Positions 34,802 to 44,236 are shown, counted from the first letter of the stretch. The stretch: DNA of 64,000 nucleotides from Pedobacter steynii (GCF_900103665.1 NZ_FNGY01000002.1:62001-126000); one strand, 5' to 3'. A program made the numbers and translations. Notes: generated by a model from the letters alone, not told the origin.

Positions 34802-34809
34802 TAAATTTG
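34802..34809 (+). promoter_or_regulatory. -7 element TAAATTTG 4 nt before recR
   Basis: TAAATTTG is followed by TAGG and the ATG at 34814. The match to TAnnTTTG is exact and the spacing equals that of murF-alr and the DUF502 gene. Confidence 0.5.
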
Positions 34810-34813
34810 TAGG

Positions 34814-35431
34814 ATGAACTTTTCTTCTAAACTTCTTGAAGACGCTGTCAATGAATTTTCAAAGTTGCCAGGAGTTGGACAAAAGACCGCATTACGCTTA
34901 GTATTGCATTTATTGAATAAGGAGCAGGAGGAGGTCTCGAACTTCGGAAATGCCATTATCAGACTCCGTCAGGAGATTAAACACTGTACCATCTGTCATA
35001 ATATCTCTGACCAGCACATTTGCGAGATCTGTACCGCCAATAAGCGCGACAAGGAGGTAATTTGTGTAGTGGAAGATACCCGTGATGTGATGGCAGTAGA
35101 GAATACAGGTCAGTATTTTGGGGTTTACCATGTACTGGGAGGCCTGATCTCTCCAATGGATGGCATAGGGCCTTCCGATCTTTTTATTGACTCTCTGGTG
35201 CAACGCGTTGCGACTACGCCGGTTAAAGAGGTGATACTGGCCCTGAGTGCCACGATGGAAGGCGATACCACCCTCTTTTATTTATACAAACGCCTTAAAG
35301 ATTTCCAGATTCCAATCACAACGATTGCCCGTGGAATTGCTTTTGGTGGTGAACTCGAATATGCAGATGAAATTACTTTAGGTCGCTCTATCGTTACCAG
35401 GGTGCCTTACGAAAACTCATTAATCAAATAA
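34814..35431 (+). CDS. recR: Recombination mediator RecR
   Basis: 205 residues. N-terminal helix-hairpin-helix ([20 protein letters not shown]), a C4 zinc motif ([16 protein letters not shown] at about residues 57-72), a Toprim domain ([33 protein letters not shown]) and the C-terminal Walker-B-like end ([21 protein letters not shown]). RecR loads RecA on gapped DNA together with RecO. It is followed after 5 bp by an SDR gene, perhaps in one operon. Confidence 0.95.
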   Translation: MNFSSKLLEDAVNEFSKLPGVGQKTALRLVLHLLNKEQEEVSNFGNAIIRLRQEIKHCTICHNISDQHICEICTANKRDKEVICVVEDTRDVMAVENTGQYFGVYHVLGGLISPMDGIGPSDLFIDSLVQRVATTPVKEVILALSATMEGDTTLFYLYKRLKDFQIPITTIARGIAFGGELEYADEITLGRSIVTRVPYENSLIK

Positions 35432-35436
35432 CCCGC

Positions 35437-36252
35437 ATGGATTTTAAGAATAAGGTAGTGGTCATTACCGGCGCTTCTTCCGGTATAGGAAAAGCTTGTG
35501 CCGAAGAATTTGCGAAACGCGGTGCCCATCTGGTACTGGCCGCAAGGCAATACGTCACGTTGTGTGAAATTACCGCAGATCTGGAAACCAGGTATGACAT
35601 TCGTGCTGTGGCTGTACAAGTCGATGTGAGTAAGGAACACGATTGTGAAGTGCTGATCAAACAGGCATTGGTGACTTTCGATAAAATTGATATCCTGGTT
35701 AATAATGCCGGACTATCCATGCGTGCTTTATTTAATGACCTTGACCTTTCTGTCCTGAAAAACCTGATGGATGTGAATTTCTGGGGCACCGTATATTGTA
35801 CAAAATATGCTTTACCGGAAATCCTGAAAACCAAAGGCAGTATAATTGGCGTATCTTCTATTGCCGGTTATCGCGGATTACCCGGACGAACAGGTTATTC
35901 TGCTTCTAAGTTTGCCATGAATGGCTTTATGGAAGCGCTGAGAACGGAGCTTTTAAAAACAGGAGTACATGTAATGGTGGCTTGTCCTGGATTTACAGCT
36001 TCAAATATCCGTGTGACTGCTTTGGCTAAAGACGGGTCTTCACATGGAGAGACGAGTATGGAAGAAGGGAAAATGATGACCGCCGATGAGGTTGCCGGCC
36101 GTATTGTGGATGGGATTGCGGGAAGAAAACGCACTTTAGTCATGACAGGTCAGGGTAAATTAACGGTGTGGATCAATAAATTGCTACCTGCATTGGCGGA
36201 TAAGCTGGTGTTTAACCACTTTACAAAAGAAAAGAACGCATTGATTAAATAG
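35437..36252 (+). CDS. Short-chain dehydrogenase/reductase
   Basis: 271 residues, classical SDR: cofactor motif TGASSGIGKA at about residues 11-20, NNAG at about 88, catalytic Ser in IGVSSIAGYRG and YSASK (Tyr and Lys) at about 151-155. It is an NAD(P)-dependent oxidoreductase of unknown substrate. It lies between recR (5-bp gap) and an exported alpha/beta hydrolase (3-bp gap). Confidence 0.92.
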   Translation: MDFKNKVVVITGASSGIGKACAEEFAKRGAHLVLAARQYVTLCEITADLETRYDIRAVAVQVDVSKEHDCEVLIKQALVTFDKIDILVNNAGLSMRALFNDLDLSVLKNLMDVNFWGTVYCTKYALPEILKTKGSIIGVSSIAGYRGLPGRTGYSASKFAMNGFMEALRTELLKTGVHVMVACPGFTASNIRVTALAKDGSSHGETSMEEGKMMTADEVAGRIVDGIAGRKRTLVMTGQGKLTVWINKLLPALADKLVFNHFTKEKNALIK

Positions 36253-36255
36253 TAT

Positions 36256-37098
36256 ATGAAAGCCAGGTTGTTGCTGATATTACTTGCTTTTACTTTACCA
36301 ATATTCACTTTGTCTGCAAAAATTAAAGTGGCAAAGGGTATTGACTATGGCGCTGATAAGGGGAAGGTGAGCAATCAGCTCAATGTTTACTATACGGTAA
36401 GTCAGGAGAAGAAGAAAGATGTACTGATCTTTATTCATGGCGGTTCCTGGAGCAGCGGAAAGAAAGAAACCTATTGGTGGCTGGGTAGGAACTTCGCAAG
36501 AAAGGGGCTCGTGACGGTCGTCATTAACTATGGTCTGGCGCCGGAGCAGCAATATGGGCAGATGGCCGCAGATTGTGCCAATGCAGTGAAATGGGTGTCT
36601 GATCATATCGCCGATTATGGCGGAAACCCGGAACGGATTTTTCTGATGGGGCATTCTGCCGGAGGGCACCTGGCAGAATTGATCAATGCTGATCCGCAAT
36701 ATTTACAGACCGCAGGTTTTACAGGAAAGATCAGCGGCGTGATTTTAAATGATGCCTTCGGCCTGGATATGAATGAGTACCTGAGTAAAGCAGAACATGA
36801 CGATAATTACCATAATTTTCTTCGCACCTTTACCAGTAGTCCTGAGGTATGGACCAAAGGTTCTCCCCTGAATTATCTGGGCAATATTCGTAATCCTCAT
36901 TTGATCTTTTATGGAGAAAATACTTATCCCGCGATTCAGATTCAGTCGAAACGGATGTATGAGCAACTAATGAACCAGCAGGTGCCTTGTGAGCTACAGC
37001 TGATTCGCCATAAAAAGCATGTAGGGATGATCAGTCAGATGATTTTTGGAAGTAATGCGCTTTACAAGACCATTCTGGACTTTATAGCAGGACATTAG
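36256..37098 (+). CDS. Exported alpha/beta hydrolase
   Basis: 280 residues. Signal peptide (MKARLLLILLAFTLPIFTLSA). The oxyanion-type HGGSW is at about residue 54, the nucleophile elbow GHSAGG is at about residue 133, and a candidate catalytic His is near the C-terminus (IRHKKHVGMI). It resembles the esterase/lipase BD-FAE group. Substrate unknown. It is the last gene of the recR-SDR-hydrolase run, followed by the repeat element at 37110. Confidence 0.87.
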   Translation: MKARLLLILLAFTLPIFTLSAKIKVAKGIDYGADKGKVSNQLNVYYTVSQEKKKDVLIFIHGGSWSSGKKETYWWLGRNFARKGLVTVVINYGLAPEQQYGQMAADCANAVKWVSDHIADYGGNPERIFLMGHSAGGHLAELINADPQYLQTAGFTGKISGVILNDAFGLDMNEYLSKAEHDDNYHNFLRTFTSSPEVWTKGSPLNYLGNIRNPHLIFYGENTYPAIQIQSKRMYEQLMNQQVPCELQLIRHKKHVGMISQMIFGSNALYKTILDFIAGH

Positions 37099-37109
37099 TG
37101 TTTAAAAGA

Positions 37110-37471
37110 TTCCGCTCTTGCTTGGTATCTCCCGCTTTTCTGTTCCAATAAATGTAGAGATTCCTCAAAGGCTGAAATCTTTGCGCTGAAGGGCGCAAAT
37201 CTTTCTATGCCTTTTCCGAACTCCACATTTATTGGAGAAATCCTGCATAGAATTAAGGTTCGCTCCATAGGCTAAACCTCGACCCGGGTATTAGAAATTT
37301 TAAGGAGATGGATCACTGGATAGACAGGCGGTTCAACTGCATCATGCGAAAGAGCAATCATTTTTTGAACAAAAATGTCCATCTGCTTTGAAGACATTCG
37401 AATATTTGCCCTTCAGCAAAGATTCGGGGATGAAAAGGAGGTAGGATATTTTTGTAATACTTAATTTCTCT
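37110..37471. repeat. REPIN-like intergenic element 2
   Basis: 362 bp, nearly the same as 45887-46244. Left part: a hairpin at 37174-37205 (arms around loop TGAAGG) nested in CCAATAAATGTAGAG (37145-37159) / CTCCACATTTATTGG (37221-37235), 14 of 15 pairing. Right part: hairpin CGAATATTTGC-CCTTCA-GCAAAGATTCG (37399-37426), inverted relative to the left. The middle is less conserved. It lies between convergent genes (36256-37098 and 37499-38446). No ORF of its own. Confidence 0.8.
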
Positions 37472-37498
37472 GGTTTAGTTTACGATTAGACAGCAGGT

Positions 37499-38446
37499 TT
37501 AGGAAGCCGCAATCATTTCTGTACTGCCGATTCTGGAAAGGTCAAGAATCGTTCGTCCGTTGTTGTCTCTGGAGAAAATACTGGAGAACTTAGCGTTGTG
37601 TATAATGTCTTCATCGCGGTAAGAGGTGCGGGTATGTACAGTTTGAGAGAAGGTATCGTCAAAAGCTTTTAACAGGACCAGGATTTCTACTTCTGCATCG
37701 GCAAGCTCTTCTGCTGTTTTTTCGAAGATGGGACTGTGCTCATCAATAGGATGTACAACGGTCCAGCTTAAGGTTAACAATCCGATTTTTGCCCGCTCCA
37801 GATCCAGGGGGTAAAAACGCCGGATCTTTTTTCCATCAATGAGTTCATTATAAGACATTACGACCTGAACTTCGATTTCTATAAGCTGGTTGTTTCTTAA
37901 ATTGGCGAGTCTGAACATCAGCCCTTTAATTTCTTTATAGGGAGCGATGACCATGTTTGGGCTGTAAACTACTTTTGCGGTAGGCCTGGAAAAACGGCCG
38001 TACAACAGACCTGTGGCCAGGGCAAATGCCAGTAAACCCAGCATGGATTCAAAGGCGGCAAGACAACTTGTGGCAAAACCATCCGGACTGATGTGTCCAT
38101 AACCAACGGTGGAAATGGTTTGCGCAGAAAAGAAGAAGGCATCGAAGAAATGGTCTCTGGGACTGATGCCATCGGCGCCTTTAAGGTGTTCGATTCCTAT
38201 TGATACGTATAGCGTGGCAAAGAGGGTATTCACGATGAGGTAGGCAATGAGGATGATGAACAGGAATTTTCTCCATGACATGGAAATCAGCCAGTTATAA
38301 GTGTCGGCACTTCTGAAAATAGGGAGACCGGTCAGTCGGACGTTCGAAGAACCATCCGCATTCATTAATCTTTGATTCGCGCTAACCGGTTGTGTACCAA
38401 AGCCTAAATCGTCATCTATTTGTGATTTCCGTTTAAATAATGCCAT
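37499..38446 (-). CDS. Inward-rectifier-type (KirBac-like) potassium channel
   Basis: 315 residues. Two membrane helices (WRKFLFIILIAYLIVNTLFATLYV and CLAAFESMLGLLAFALATGLLYGRF) flank a pore loop with the K+ selectivity filter TVGYG (in AQTISTVGYGHISPDG, about residue 115). The C-terminal ~150 residues form the Ig-like cytosolic domain of Kir channels (RPTAKVVYSPNMVIAPYKEIKGLMFRLANLRNNQLIEIEVQVV). It is a tetrameric channel in the inner membrane. Family assignment is firm. Confidence 0.92.
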   Translation of the reverse strand: MALFKRKSQIDDDLGFGTQPVSANQRLMNADGSSNVRLTGLPIFRSADTYNWLISMSWRKFLFIILIAYLIVNTLFATLYVSIGIEHLKGADGISPRDHFFDAFFFSAQTISTVGYGHISPDGFATSCLAAFESMLGLLAFALATGLLYGRFSRPTAKVVYSPNMVIAPYKEIKGLMFRLANLRNNQLIEIEVQVVMSYNELIDGKKIRRFYPLDLERAKIGLLTLSWTVVHPIDEHSPIFEKTAEELADAEVEILVLLKAFDDTFSQTVHTRTSYRDEDIIHNAKFSSIFSRDNNGRTILDLSRIGSTEMIAAS

Positions 38447-38472
38447 AATTTCTTACTAATTTTAAGAAAAAT

Positions 38473-38503
38473 TTTGCAATTATTAAAAACTATTCCATCT
38501 TTG
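38473..38503 (+). promoter_or_regulatory. Promoter of the trp leader
   Basis: TTTG (38473-38476) and CATCTTTG (38496-38503) are separated by 19 bp. This fits the Bacteroidota TTTG / TAnnTTTG promoter with one mismatch in the -7 element. The leader ATG comes 5 nt after the -7 element. Confidence 0.5.
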
Positions 38504-38508
38504 CTTAG

Positions 38509-38562
38509 ATGATACAAACAAACGGACTTAATCTTTGGTGGTGGCACAACGCATTAGCGTAG
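38509..38562 (+). CDS. trpL: trp operon leader peptide
   Basis: An 18-codon ORF, MIQTNGLNLWWWHNALA followed by TAG. It holds three consecutive Trp codons (38536-38544) in a 17-residue peptide lying 81 bp upstream of trpD, the classical layout of an attenuation leader. The stop codon lies in the 3' arm of the 1:2 hairpin. Function inferred from layout: ribosome position on these codons reports charged tRNA-Trp. Confidence 0.85.
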   Translation: MIQTNGLNLWWWHNALA

Positions 38563-38637
38563 TGTAACCCCTATTTTGAACGTTTTATTTTACATAAAAA
38601 TATTTTGAGGGTTGCTTAGGGCAACCTTTTTTGTTTT
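38545..38637 (+). promoter_or_regulatory. trp transcription attenuator
   Basis: Segments 1:2 are CACAACGC (38545-38552) and GCGTAGTG (38557-38564), a stem with loop ATTA directly after the Trp codons. Segment 2 continues as GTAACCC (38564-38570), which can pair with GGGTTGC (38609-38615) as antiterminator. Terminator 3:4 is GGTTGC (38610-38615) / GCAACC (38621-38626) followed by TTTTTTGTTTT. A ribosome stalled on TGG would free GTAACCC; one that reaches the TAG would cover it and allow termination. Confidence 0.8.
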
Positions 38638-38643
38638 ATACCC

Positions 38644-39630
38644 ATGAAGAAAATACTCAACCACTTATTTGAAAACAAGACCTTCAGCAGAGCTGAAGCA
38701 CAGCGAATCCTGACTTCCATTGCCTTGGGTGAGTTTAATACCTCCCAGATCGCTGCTTTTATCACGGCTTACGGGATGCGTAACATTACGGTGGAAGAGT
38801 TACAGGGCTTCCGTGATGCCATGCTGGACCTATGCGTAAAGCTGGATTTTTCTAACCATGAACTGATCGATCTGTGTGGAACAGGTGGCGATGGAAAGGA
38901 TACTTTTAACATTTCTACACTGGCTTCCTTTGTGGTGGCGGGATCAGGGCATAAGGTGGCTAAACATGGCAACTATGGTGTTTCTTCCGGCTGCGGGTCC
39001 TCCAATGTAATGGAGTATCTGGGTTATCAGTTTACGAGTGATCAGGATGTGCTGAAAAGAAGCCTTGATCAATCGGGGATTTGCTTTATCCATGCACCTT
39101 TGTTTAACCCGGCTATGAAAACGGTGGCGCCCATCCGTAAAGAGCTGGGGGTGAAAACCTTCTTTAATATGTTGGGGCCGATGTGTAATCCGGCACAGCC
39201 GAAAAATCAACTGGTTGGGGTGTTTAGCCTGGAGCTGGCACGCCTGTATGCTTACCTGTATCAGGATACGGATAAGAATTATACGATTCTTCATGCGGTA
39301 GATGGCTTTGACGAGGTTTCTTTAACCTGCGATTTTAAGACGTTCAGTAAAACTGGGGAGGCCTTGAGAAAAGTGTCTGACCTGGGCTTTGAAGAGATCG
39401 ACGAACAATTGATCAAAGGAGGGGATACGGTAGCTTCCTCCGCTGAGATATTTATGAAAGTCCTGAATGGGGAGGGAGAGAATGCACAGAATAATGTCGT
39501 GTTGTGTAATGCCGCACTGGCGATACAAACGATAGACAGCAGTAAAACTTTTGCCGATTGCTTCTACGAAGCGGAGGAATCTTTATTCAGCAAAAGGGCT
39601 TTGAATGCTTTTAAGAGCTTATTGTCCTGA
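38644..39630 (+). CDS. trpD: Anthranilate phosphoribosyltransferase
   Basis: 328 residues. PRPP-binding motif LCGTGGDGKDTFNIST at about residues 79-94, followed by KHGNYGVSSGCGSSNVMEYLG and HAPLFNPAMKTVAPIRKELGVKTFFNMLGPMCNPA, all diagnostic of TrpD. It joins phosphoribosyl to anthranilate, the second committed step of Trp synthesis. It is the first structural gene after the attenuator; trpE, trpG and trpC are not in this cluster. It overlaps trpF by one nt (TGATG). Confidence 0.97.
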   Translation: MKKILNHLFENKTFSRAEAQRILTSIALGEFNTSQIAAFITAYGMRNITVEELQGFRDAMLDLCVKLDFSNHELIDLCGTGGDGKDTFNISTLASFVVAGSGHKVAKHGNYGVSSGCGSSNVMEYLGYQFTSDQDVLKRSLDQSGICFIHAPLFNPAMKTVAPIRKELGVKTFFNMLGPMCNPAQPKNQLVGVFSLELARLYAYLYQDTDKNYTILHAVDGFDEVSLTCDFKTFSKTGEALRKVSDLGFEEIDEQLIKGGDTVASSAEIFMKVLNGEGENAQNNVVLCNAALAIQTIDSSKTFADCFYEAEESLFSKRALNAFKSLLS

Positions 39631-40274
39631 TGAAGAGGCCTGAACTGAAAGTATGCGGCATGTTGCATCCGAAGAACATTTTGGAGGTGGCCGCATTACA
39701 GCCGGATTATCTGGGCTTTATTTTCTTTAAAGGCTCCAAAAGATATGCAGGTGAGTTGGATCCGGAAGTGGTTAAAGCTTTGCCGGAACAGATTCAACGG
39801 ACCGGCGTTTTTGTAAATGAAGATTCGGAACTGGTGCTGGAGCTGATTCATAAATATGGACTGAATGCCGTACAGTTACATGGGGCTGAAAGTCCGGAAT
39901 ATTGCAGGGGGATAGCTCAATCTATTAAGGCCATACAACCGGAATTTAAGCTGATTAAGTCTTTTGGTGTGAATGCTGATTTTGATTTTGAGCAGTTGGA
40001 AGCTTATCAGGAAGTGGCAGATTACTTTTTGTTTGATACACAGACACCCGATCATGGCGGTTCTGGCAAGAAGTTCGACTGGAGCCTGCTGGACAAATAT
40101 ACACTCGATGTCCCTTATTTTTTAAGTGGGGGAATCGGACCGGAAAGTGCGGAAGCGCTGAATGCGATTCGCGACCCGAGGTTGTCTGCGATCGATATCA
40201 ACAGCAGGTTTGAACTGGAACCGGGGTTAAAAGATGCGGGTAAATTGATTGAATTTAAAAACAAGTTGTCCTGA
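39630..40274 (+). CDS. trpF: Phosphoribosylanthranilate isomerase
   Basis: 214 residues, (beta/alpha)8 barrel. The catalytic Cys is in LKVCGM (residue 9), with GFIFFKGSKRY near the first phosphate site, VQLHGAESPEYC, the catalytic Asp in FDTQTPDHGGSGKKFDW, and the phosphate loop FLSGGIGPESA. It performs the Amadori rearrangement after TrpD. The start overlaps the trpD stop, indicating translational coupling. Confidence 0.96.
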   Translation: MKRPELKVCGMLHPKNILEVAALQPDYLGFIFFKGSKRYAGELDPEVVKALPEQIQRTGVFVNEDSELVLELIHKYGLNAVQLHGAESPEYCRGIAQSIKAIQPEFKLIKSFGVNADFDFEQLEAYQEVADYFLFDTQTPDHGGSGKKFDWSLLDKYTLDVPYFLSGGIGPESAEALNAIRDPRLSAIDINSRFELEPGLKDAGKLIEFKNKLS

Positions 40275-40370
40275 GTCTTGCCTTATGGCAATTCAGGAAT
40301 ATATTGAGAAACAGATAAGCGTTATTAGGTACCATGGATAACGGAATACTAAAGAAATAAGAACAGGATT

Positions 40371-41552
40371 ATGAACTATTTTGTAAATGAGAAGGGTTAT
40401 TTTGGAGATTTCGGAGGAGCGTACATTCCCGAAATGTTATATCCCAATGTGGAAGAACTGAGAACCAATTACCTGAAAATTATCGAAGATGAAGACTTTC
40501 AAAAGGAGTTTCATCAATTGCTAAAAGATTATGTAGGAAGGCCTTCGCCTTTGTATTTAGCGAAGCGTTTATCGCAGCGCTATAACGCAAACATCTTCCT
40601 CAAAAGAGAAGACCTGAACCATACCGGTGCGCATAAGATCAACAATACGATCGGTCAGATTTTACTGGCGGAACGGTTGGGGAAAAAGCGGATCATCGCA
40701 GAAACAGGAGCGGGACAGCATGGAGTGGCAACAGCTACGGTTTGTGCGTTGCGCGGACTGGAATGTGTGGTGTACATGGGAGAGATTGACATCCAGCGTC
40801 AGGCACCCAATGTAGCGAGAATGAAAATGCTCGGTGCTACTGTAGTTCCTGCAACTTCAGGAAGTAAAACACTGAAAGATGCGACCAATGAAGCCATGCG
40901 CGACTGGATCAATAATCCCCTTGATACCCATTATATTGTCGGTTCTGTGGTAGGTCCGCATCCTTATCCGGATATGGTGGCCATTTTTCAATCGATCATT
41001 TCGGAGGAAACAAAAAAACAATTAGTTGAGCATACAGGGAGCGATCAGCCTGATTATGTCCTGGCTTGTGTAGGTGGCGGAAGTAATGCCATGGGCATGT
41101 TCTATCATTTCATTAATGATGAAAACGTGAAACTGATTGCCGTAGAAGCTGCGGGAAAAGGTGTGGACACCGGACATTCTGCTGCAACAACCTTTTTGGG
41201 AAAAGAAGGTGTTTTACATGGCAGCAGGAGCATTCTGATGCAAACGGAAGATGGACAGGTGATTGAACCTTATTCGGTCTCGGCAGGTCTGGATTATCCG
41301 GGAATAGGTCCTCAGCATGCGCATTTGTTTAAGACTTTAAGAGGGGAGTATGTATCGGTAACGGACGATGAGGCTTTGCAGGCAGGATTGCGGCTGACCC
41401 AGCTGGAAGGAATTATTCCGGCGATTGAAAGTGCACACGCCCTGGCGTATTTAGAGAAAATGAAGTTTACAGGTAAGGAAAATGTAGTCGTTTGTTTGTC
41501 CGGAAGGGGAGATAAAGACATGGACACTTATTTGAAGTATTTTGGTTTATAA
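40371..41552 (+). CDS. trpB: Tryptophan synthase beta subunit
   Basis: 393 residues, full length. The PLP lysine is in [19 protein letters not shown] (about residue 87). [13 protein letters not shown] and the phosphate-binding GGGSNAMG (in [14 protein letters not shown]) are intact. It condenses indole with serine, in an alpha2-beta2 complex with TrpA. It is 96 bp after trpF, with no terminator seen in the gap, and 8 bp before trpA. Confidence 0.98.
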   Translation: MNYFVNEKGYFGDFGGAYIPEMLYPNVEELRTNYLKIIEDEDFQKEFHQLLKDYVGRPSPLYLAKRLSQRYNANIFLKREDLNHTGAHKINNTIGQILLAERLGKKRIIAETGAGQHGVATATVCALRGLECVVYMGEIDIQRQAPNVARMKMLGATVVPATSGSKTLKDATNEAMRDWINNPLDTHYIVGSVVGPHPYPDMVAIFQSIISEETKKQLVEHTGSDQPDYVLACVGGGSNAMGMFYHFINDENVKLIAVEAAGKGVDTGHSAATTFLGKEGVLHGSRSILMQTEDGQVIEPYSVSAGLDYPGIGPQHAHLFKTLRGEYVSVTDDEALQAGLRLTQLEGIIPAIESAHALAYLEKMKFTGKENVVVCLSGRGDKDMDTYLKYFGL

Positions 41553-41560
41553 GAAGAGCA

Positions 41561-42328
41561 ATGAACAGAATTAATAAGTTATTTCAGGAGAAAAAAAATA
41601 TATTATCCATCTATTACACTGCAGGATACCCAAACTTAGGTGATACGGTGGCCATTGCAGAAGAGCTGGAAAGATCAGGTGCAGACTTACTGGAAATCGG
41701 TTTTCCATATTCTGATCCGGTGGCGGACGGCCCGATCATTCAGGCGAGCAGCAAGACTGCGCTGGATGGAGGAATGACGCTTAAACTGTTGTTTGAGCAA
41801 TTGAAAGACCTTCGTAAAACAGTGAGCATTCCGGTATTGTTAATGGGCTATGTGAACCCGATGCTGCAATATGGGGTAGCTAATTTTTGTAAGTCATGCG
41901 CCGAAGTAGGTGTGGATGGATGTATCGTTCCGGATCTTCCAATGAGCGAATATGAAGCGCTTTACAGTGACGTGTTCAAGGAAAACGGACTGACGAATAT
42001 CTTCCTCGTGACCCCGCAGACCTCTGAAGAGCGGATCCGTAAAATCGATGGACTAAGTAATGGCTTCATCTATCTCTTGTCTTCTTCTGCTACCACGGGA
42101 AAAAACCTGCAGGTATCGGAAAGTACAGAAGCGTATTTCTCCAGAGTCGCAGAGATGAAGCTTAACAATCCTACCATGATTGGCTTTGGCATCAGCAGCA
42201 AAGAGACTTTTGATAAGGCTTGTCAGTATGCAAATGGAGCCATTATCGGCAGTGCCTTTGTTAAAAGCCTGAAATCCGATAATGTCATTGCCAGTGTGAA
42301 GGACTTTATGAAAACCTTTAAGCCGTAA
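41561..42328 (+). CDS. trpA: Tryptophan synthase alpha subunit
   Basis: 255 residues. The catalytic Glu is in LLEIGFPYSDPVADGPIIQASS, with Asp in CIVPDLPMSEYE. GFIYLLSSSATTGKN and MIGFGISSKETF form the phosphate site. It cleaves indoleglycerol phosphate to indole for TrpB. It is the last gene of the operon; its 3' end overlaps nhaA on the other strand by 11 bp. Confidence 0.97.
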   Translation: MNRINKLFQEKKNILSIYYTAGYPNLGDTVAIAEELERSGADLLEIGFPYSDPVADGPIIQASSKTALDGGMTLKLLFEQLKDLRKTVSIPVLLMGYVNPMLQYGVANFCKSCAEVGVDGCIVPDLPMSEYEALYSDVFKENGLTNIFLVTPQTSEERIRKIDGLSNGFIYLLSSSATTGKNLQVSESTEAYFSRVAEMKLNNPTMIGFGISSKETFDKACQYANGAIIGSAFVKSLKSDNVIASVKDFMKTFKP

Positions 42329-43499
42329 CTTCTTTCGTGCTTTTGATGGATTTGAGGTAGATAAACCCAATTAATCCGGCAATGATAGAAGCGCAAAGGA
42401 TGGCGAATTTAGCCTCCGTTACATGCATCTCGTCGCTGAAAGACAATAGGGAAATAAAAATGGACATGGTAAATCCTATTCCGGCAAGCATACCCAATCC
42501 AATGATGTGCTTCCATCCGGACCGGGAAGGTAAGGTGCCTAGCTTTAGCTTCACTGCCAGCCATGAAAATAGCGTAACCCCTATTGTTTTTCCGGCAAAT
42601 AAGCCGAGGATAATCCCCGCTCCCAATGGGGAAACCAGGCCGCCAAGCATCTCTTTCTGAAAGGTGATATTGGTGTTTGCCAAAGCAAAAATAGGCATGA
42701 TGAAATAATTTACCGGACCGTTGAGCAGGTGTTCCAGCTTTTCCAGCGGTGATTCTACATTGGTCGCATTACAAGGAATGGTGAAGGCCAGCAATACCCC
42801 TGCGATCGTGGCATGGATTCCTGAATGGTGGATAAAGTACCATAAAAAGATTCCCGGAATCAGGTAAAAGAATAAGGGTTTTATATTGAAGAAATTAAAT
42901 ACAAACAGCAATGCCAGGACGCCTGCAGCCATCAAAAGGTAGTCAAAATGCACTTCACTGGTATAAAATACCGCAATCACGAGGATCGCACCAAGGTCGT
43001 CCACAATGGCCAGTGCAGCCAGAAAGATCTTTAAAGAAGTAGGGACGCTTTTGCCCAGCATGGAAATGATGGCAAGTGCAAAGGCGATATCAGTAGCCAT
43101 CGGGATTCCCCATCCTGAAGCCGTCGGCGTATTGTGGTTAAAAGCGAAATAGATCAGTGCAGGAACAAGCATGCCACCTAAAGCCGCAATCACGGGCAAG
43201 GAGGCCTTCTTGAGCGAGGACAATTCTCCCTCCAGCATTTCCCTTTTAATTTCCAGTCCTACCAACAGGAAAAAGACGGCCATCAGGGCATCATTGATCC
43301 AGGCAGAAACGGTAAAAGAATAGCTGCTGCCGCCGAAGGTAATCCCTAAATCTGTGGCTAAAAGATTGGCGAATCCTTCACTATAGGAGGAATTTGCAAT
43401 AAATAAAGAGATGGCAACACAAACCATGAGGATGATGCCCCCGATTTGTCCTGAACGGATGAAATCTCTGAACGCTTGTAAATTGAATAGTTTCGACAT
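42318..43499 (-). CDS. nhaA: Na+/H+ antiporter NhaA
   Basis: 393 residues, about 12 helices. The ion-binding Asp pair is in LAIVDDLGAILVIAVFY (about residue 165), preceded by GIPMATDIAFALAIISMLG, both NhaA hallmarks. The N-terminal amphipathic helix and the C-terminal GIGFTMSIFISLLSF are typical. It exports Na+ for two H+ and controls pH and Na+. It converges on trpA with an 11-bp overlap. A near-consensus -7 element (TATCTTTA) precedes the start. Confidence 0.96.
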   Translation of the reverse strand: MSKLFNLQAFRDFIRSGQIGGIILMVCVAISLFIANSSYSEGFANLLATDLGITFGGSSYSFTVSAWINDALMAVFFLLVGLEIKREMLEGELSSLKKASLPVIAALGGMLVPALIYFAFNHNTPTASGWGIPMATDIAFALAIISMLGKSVPTSLKIFLAALAIVDDLGAILVIAVFYTSEVHFDYLLMAAGVLALLFVFNFFNIKPLFFYLIPGIFLWYFIHHSGIHATIAGVLLAFTIPCNATNVESPLEKLEHLLNGPVNYFIMPIFALANTNITFQKEMLGGLVSPLGAGIILGLFAGKTIGVTLFSWLAVKLKLGTLPSRSGWKHIIGLGMLAGIGFTMSIFISLLSFSDEMHVTEAKFAILCASIIAGLIGFIYLKSIKSTKEVTA

Positions 43500-43538
43500 G
43501 TGTTAAAGATACCATTCAAGGGGGAGTTAGGCAACAAA

Positions 43539-44159
43539 TTAAAGGAAACTTTCCAGATCTCCTTTTCCCTCACGAATGATTTCAAATGTTCCGGAAGTGC
43601 AATCTACAACGGTAGAAGGCTCATTGTCACCATATCCGCCGTCGATCACCAGGTCTACTTTATCTTCATATTTCTCGTGGATTAATTCCGGATCTGTAGA
43701 ATATTCAATCAACTCATCGTCATCTTTTATGGAAGTCGATAAGATCGGGTTGCCGAGTAACATTACAATTTCCCGCGCAATGGCATTGTCAGGAACACGG
43801 ATACCTACCGTTTTTTTATTGGAGCTTAACAGCTTTGGTACATTGTTATTCGCATTGAATATAAAGGTGAACGGACCCGGTAATGCTTTTTTTAGCACCC
43901 TGAAGGTAGTGGTGTCAATGGGCTTAATGTAGTCTGAAATGTGTCTGAGGTCAGAACAGATAAAAGAAAAGTTGGCCTTTTCAGGTTTGATGCCCCTCAG
44001 CCGGCAAATCTTCTCTATGGCTTTTTGGTTGGTAATGTCGCAACCCAATCCGTAAACAGTATCGGTCGGATAAATGATGATGCCTCCTTTTTTTAAGACC
44101 TCCACCGCTTGTTCTATTGCTTTAGGATTCGGATTTTCAGGATAGATTTTGATAAGCAT
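43539..44159 (-). CDS. Sua5/YciO/YrdC-family protein, probable threonylcarbamoyl-AMP synthase
   Basis: 206 residues with the YrdC-like fold: the N-terminal strand [54 protein letters not shown], then [17 protein letters not shown] and [15 protein letters not shown]. TsaC/Sua5 makes threonylcarbamoyl-AMP for the t6A base of ANN-reading tRNAs. The length is that of the YciO/TsaC group without the Sua5 C-terminal domain. Separating TsaC from YciO needs a tree. Confidence 0.85.
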   Translation of the reverse strand: MLIKIYPENPNPKAIEQAVEVLKKGGIIIYPTDTVYGLGCDITNQKAIEKICRLRGIKPEKANFSFICSDLRHISDYIKPIDTTTFRVLKKALPGPFTFIFNANNNVPKLLSSNKKTVGIRVPDNAIAREIVMLLGNPILSTSIKDDDELIEYSTDPELIHEKYEDKVDLVIDGGYGDNEPSTVVDCTSGTFEIIREGKGDLESFL

Positions 44160-44236
44160 ATGTAAAATTACAAAATCTTTATACCTTATTATGCTTATTA
44201 TTGTTCTATTAGTATGTTTTTATTAAATTAAACCAT

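Noticed and set aside
37110..37471. Insertion sequence
   Set aside because: No ORF or transposase motif; the paired hairpins fit a REPIN-like non-autonomous element better.
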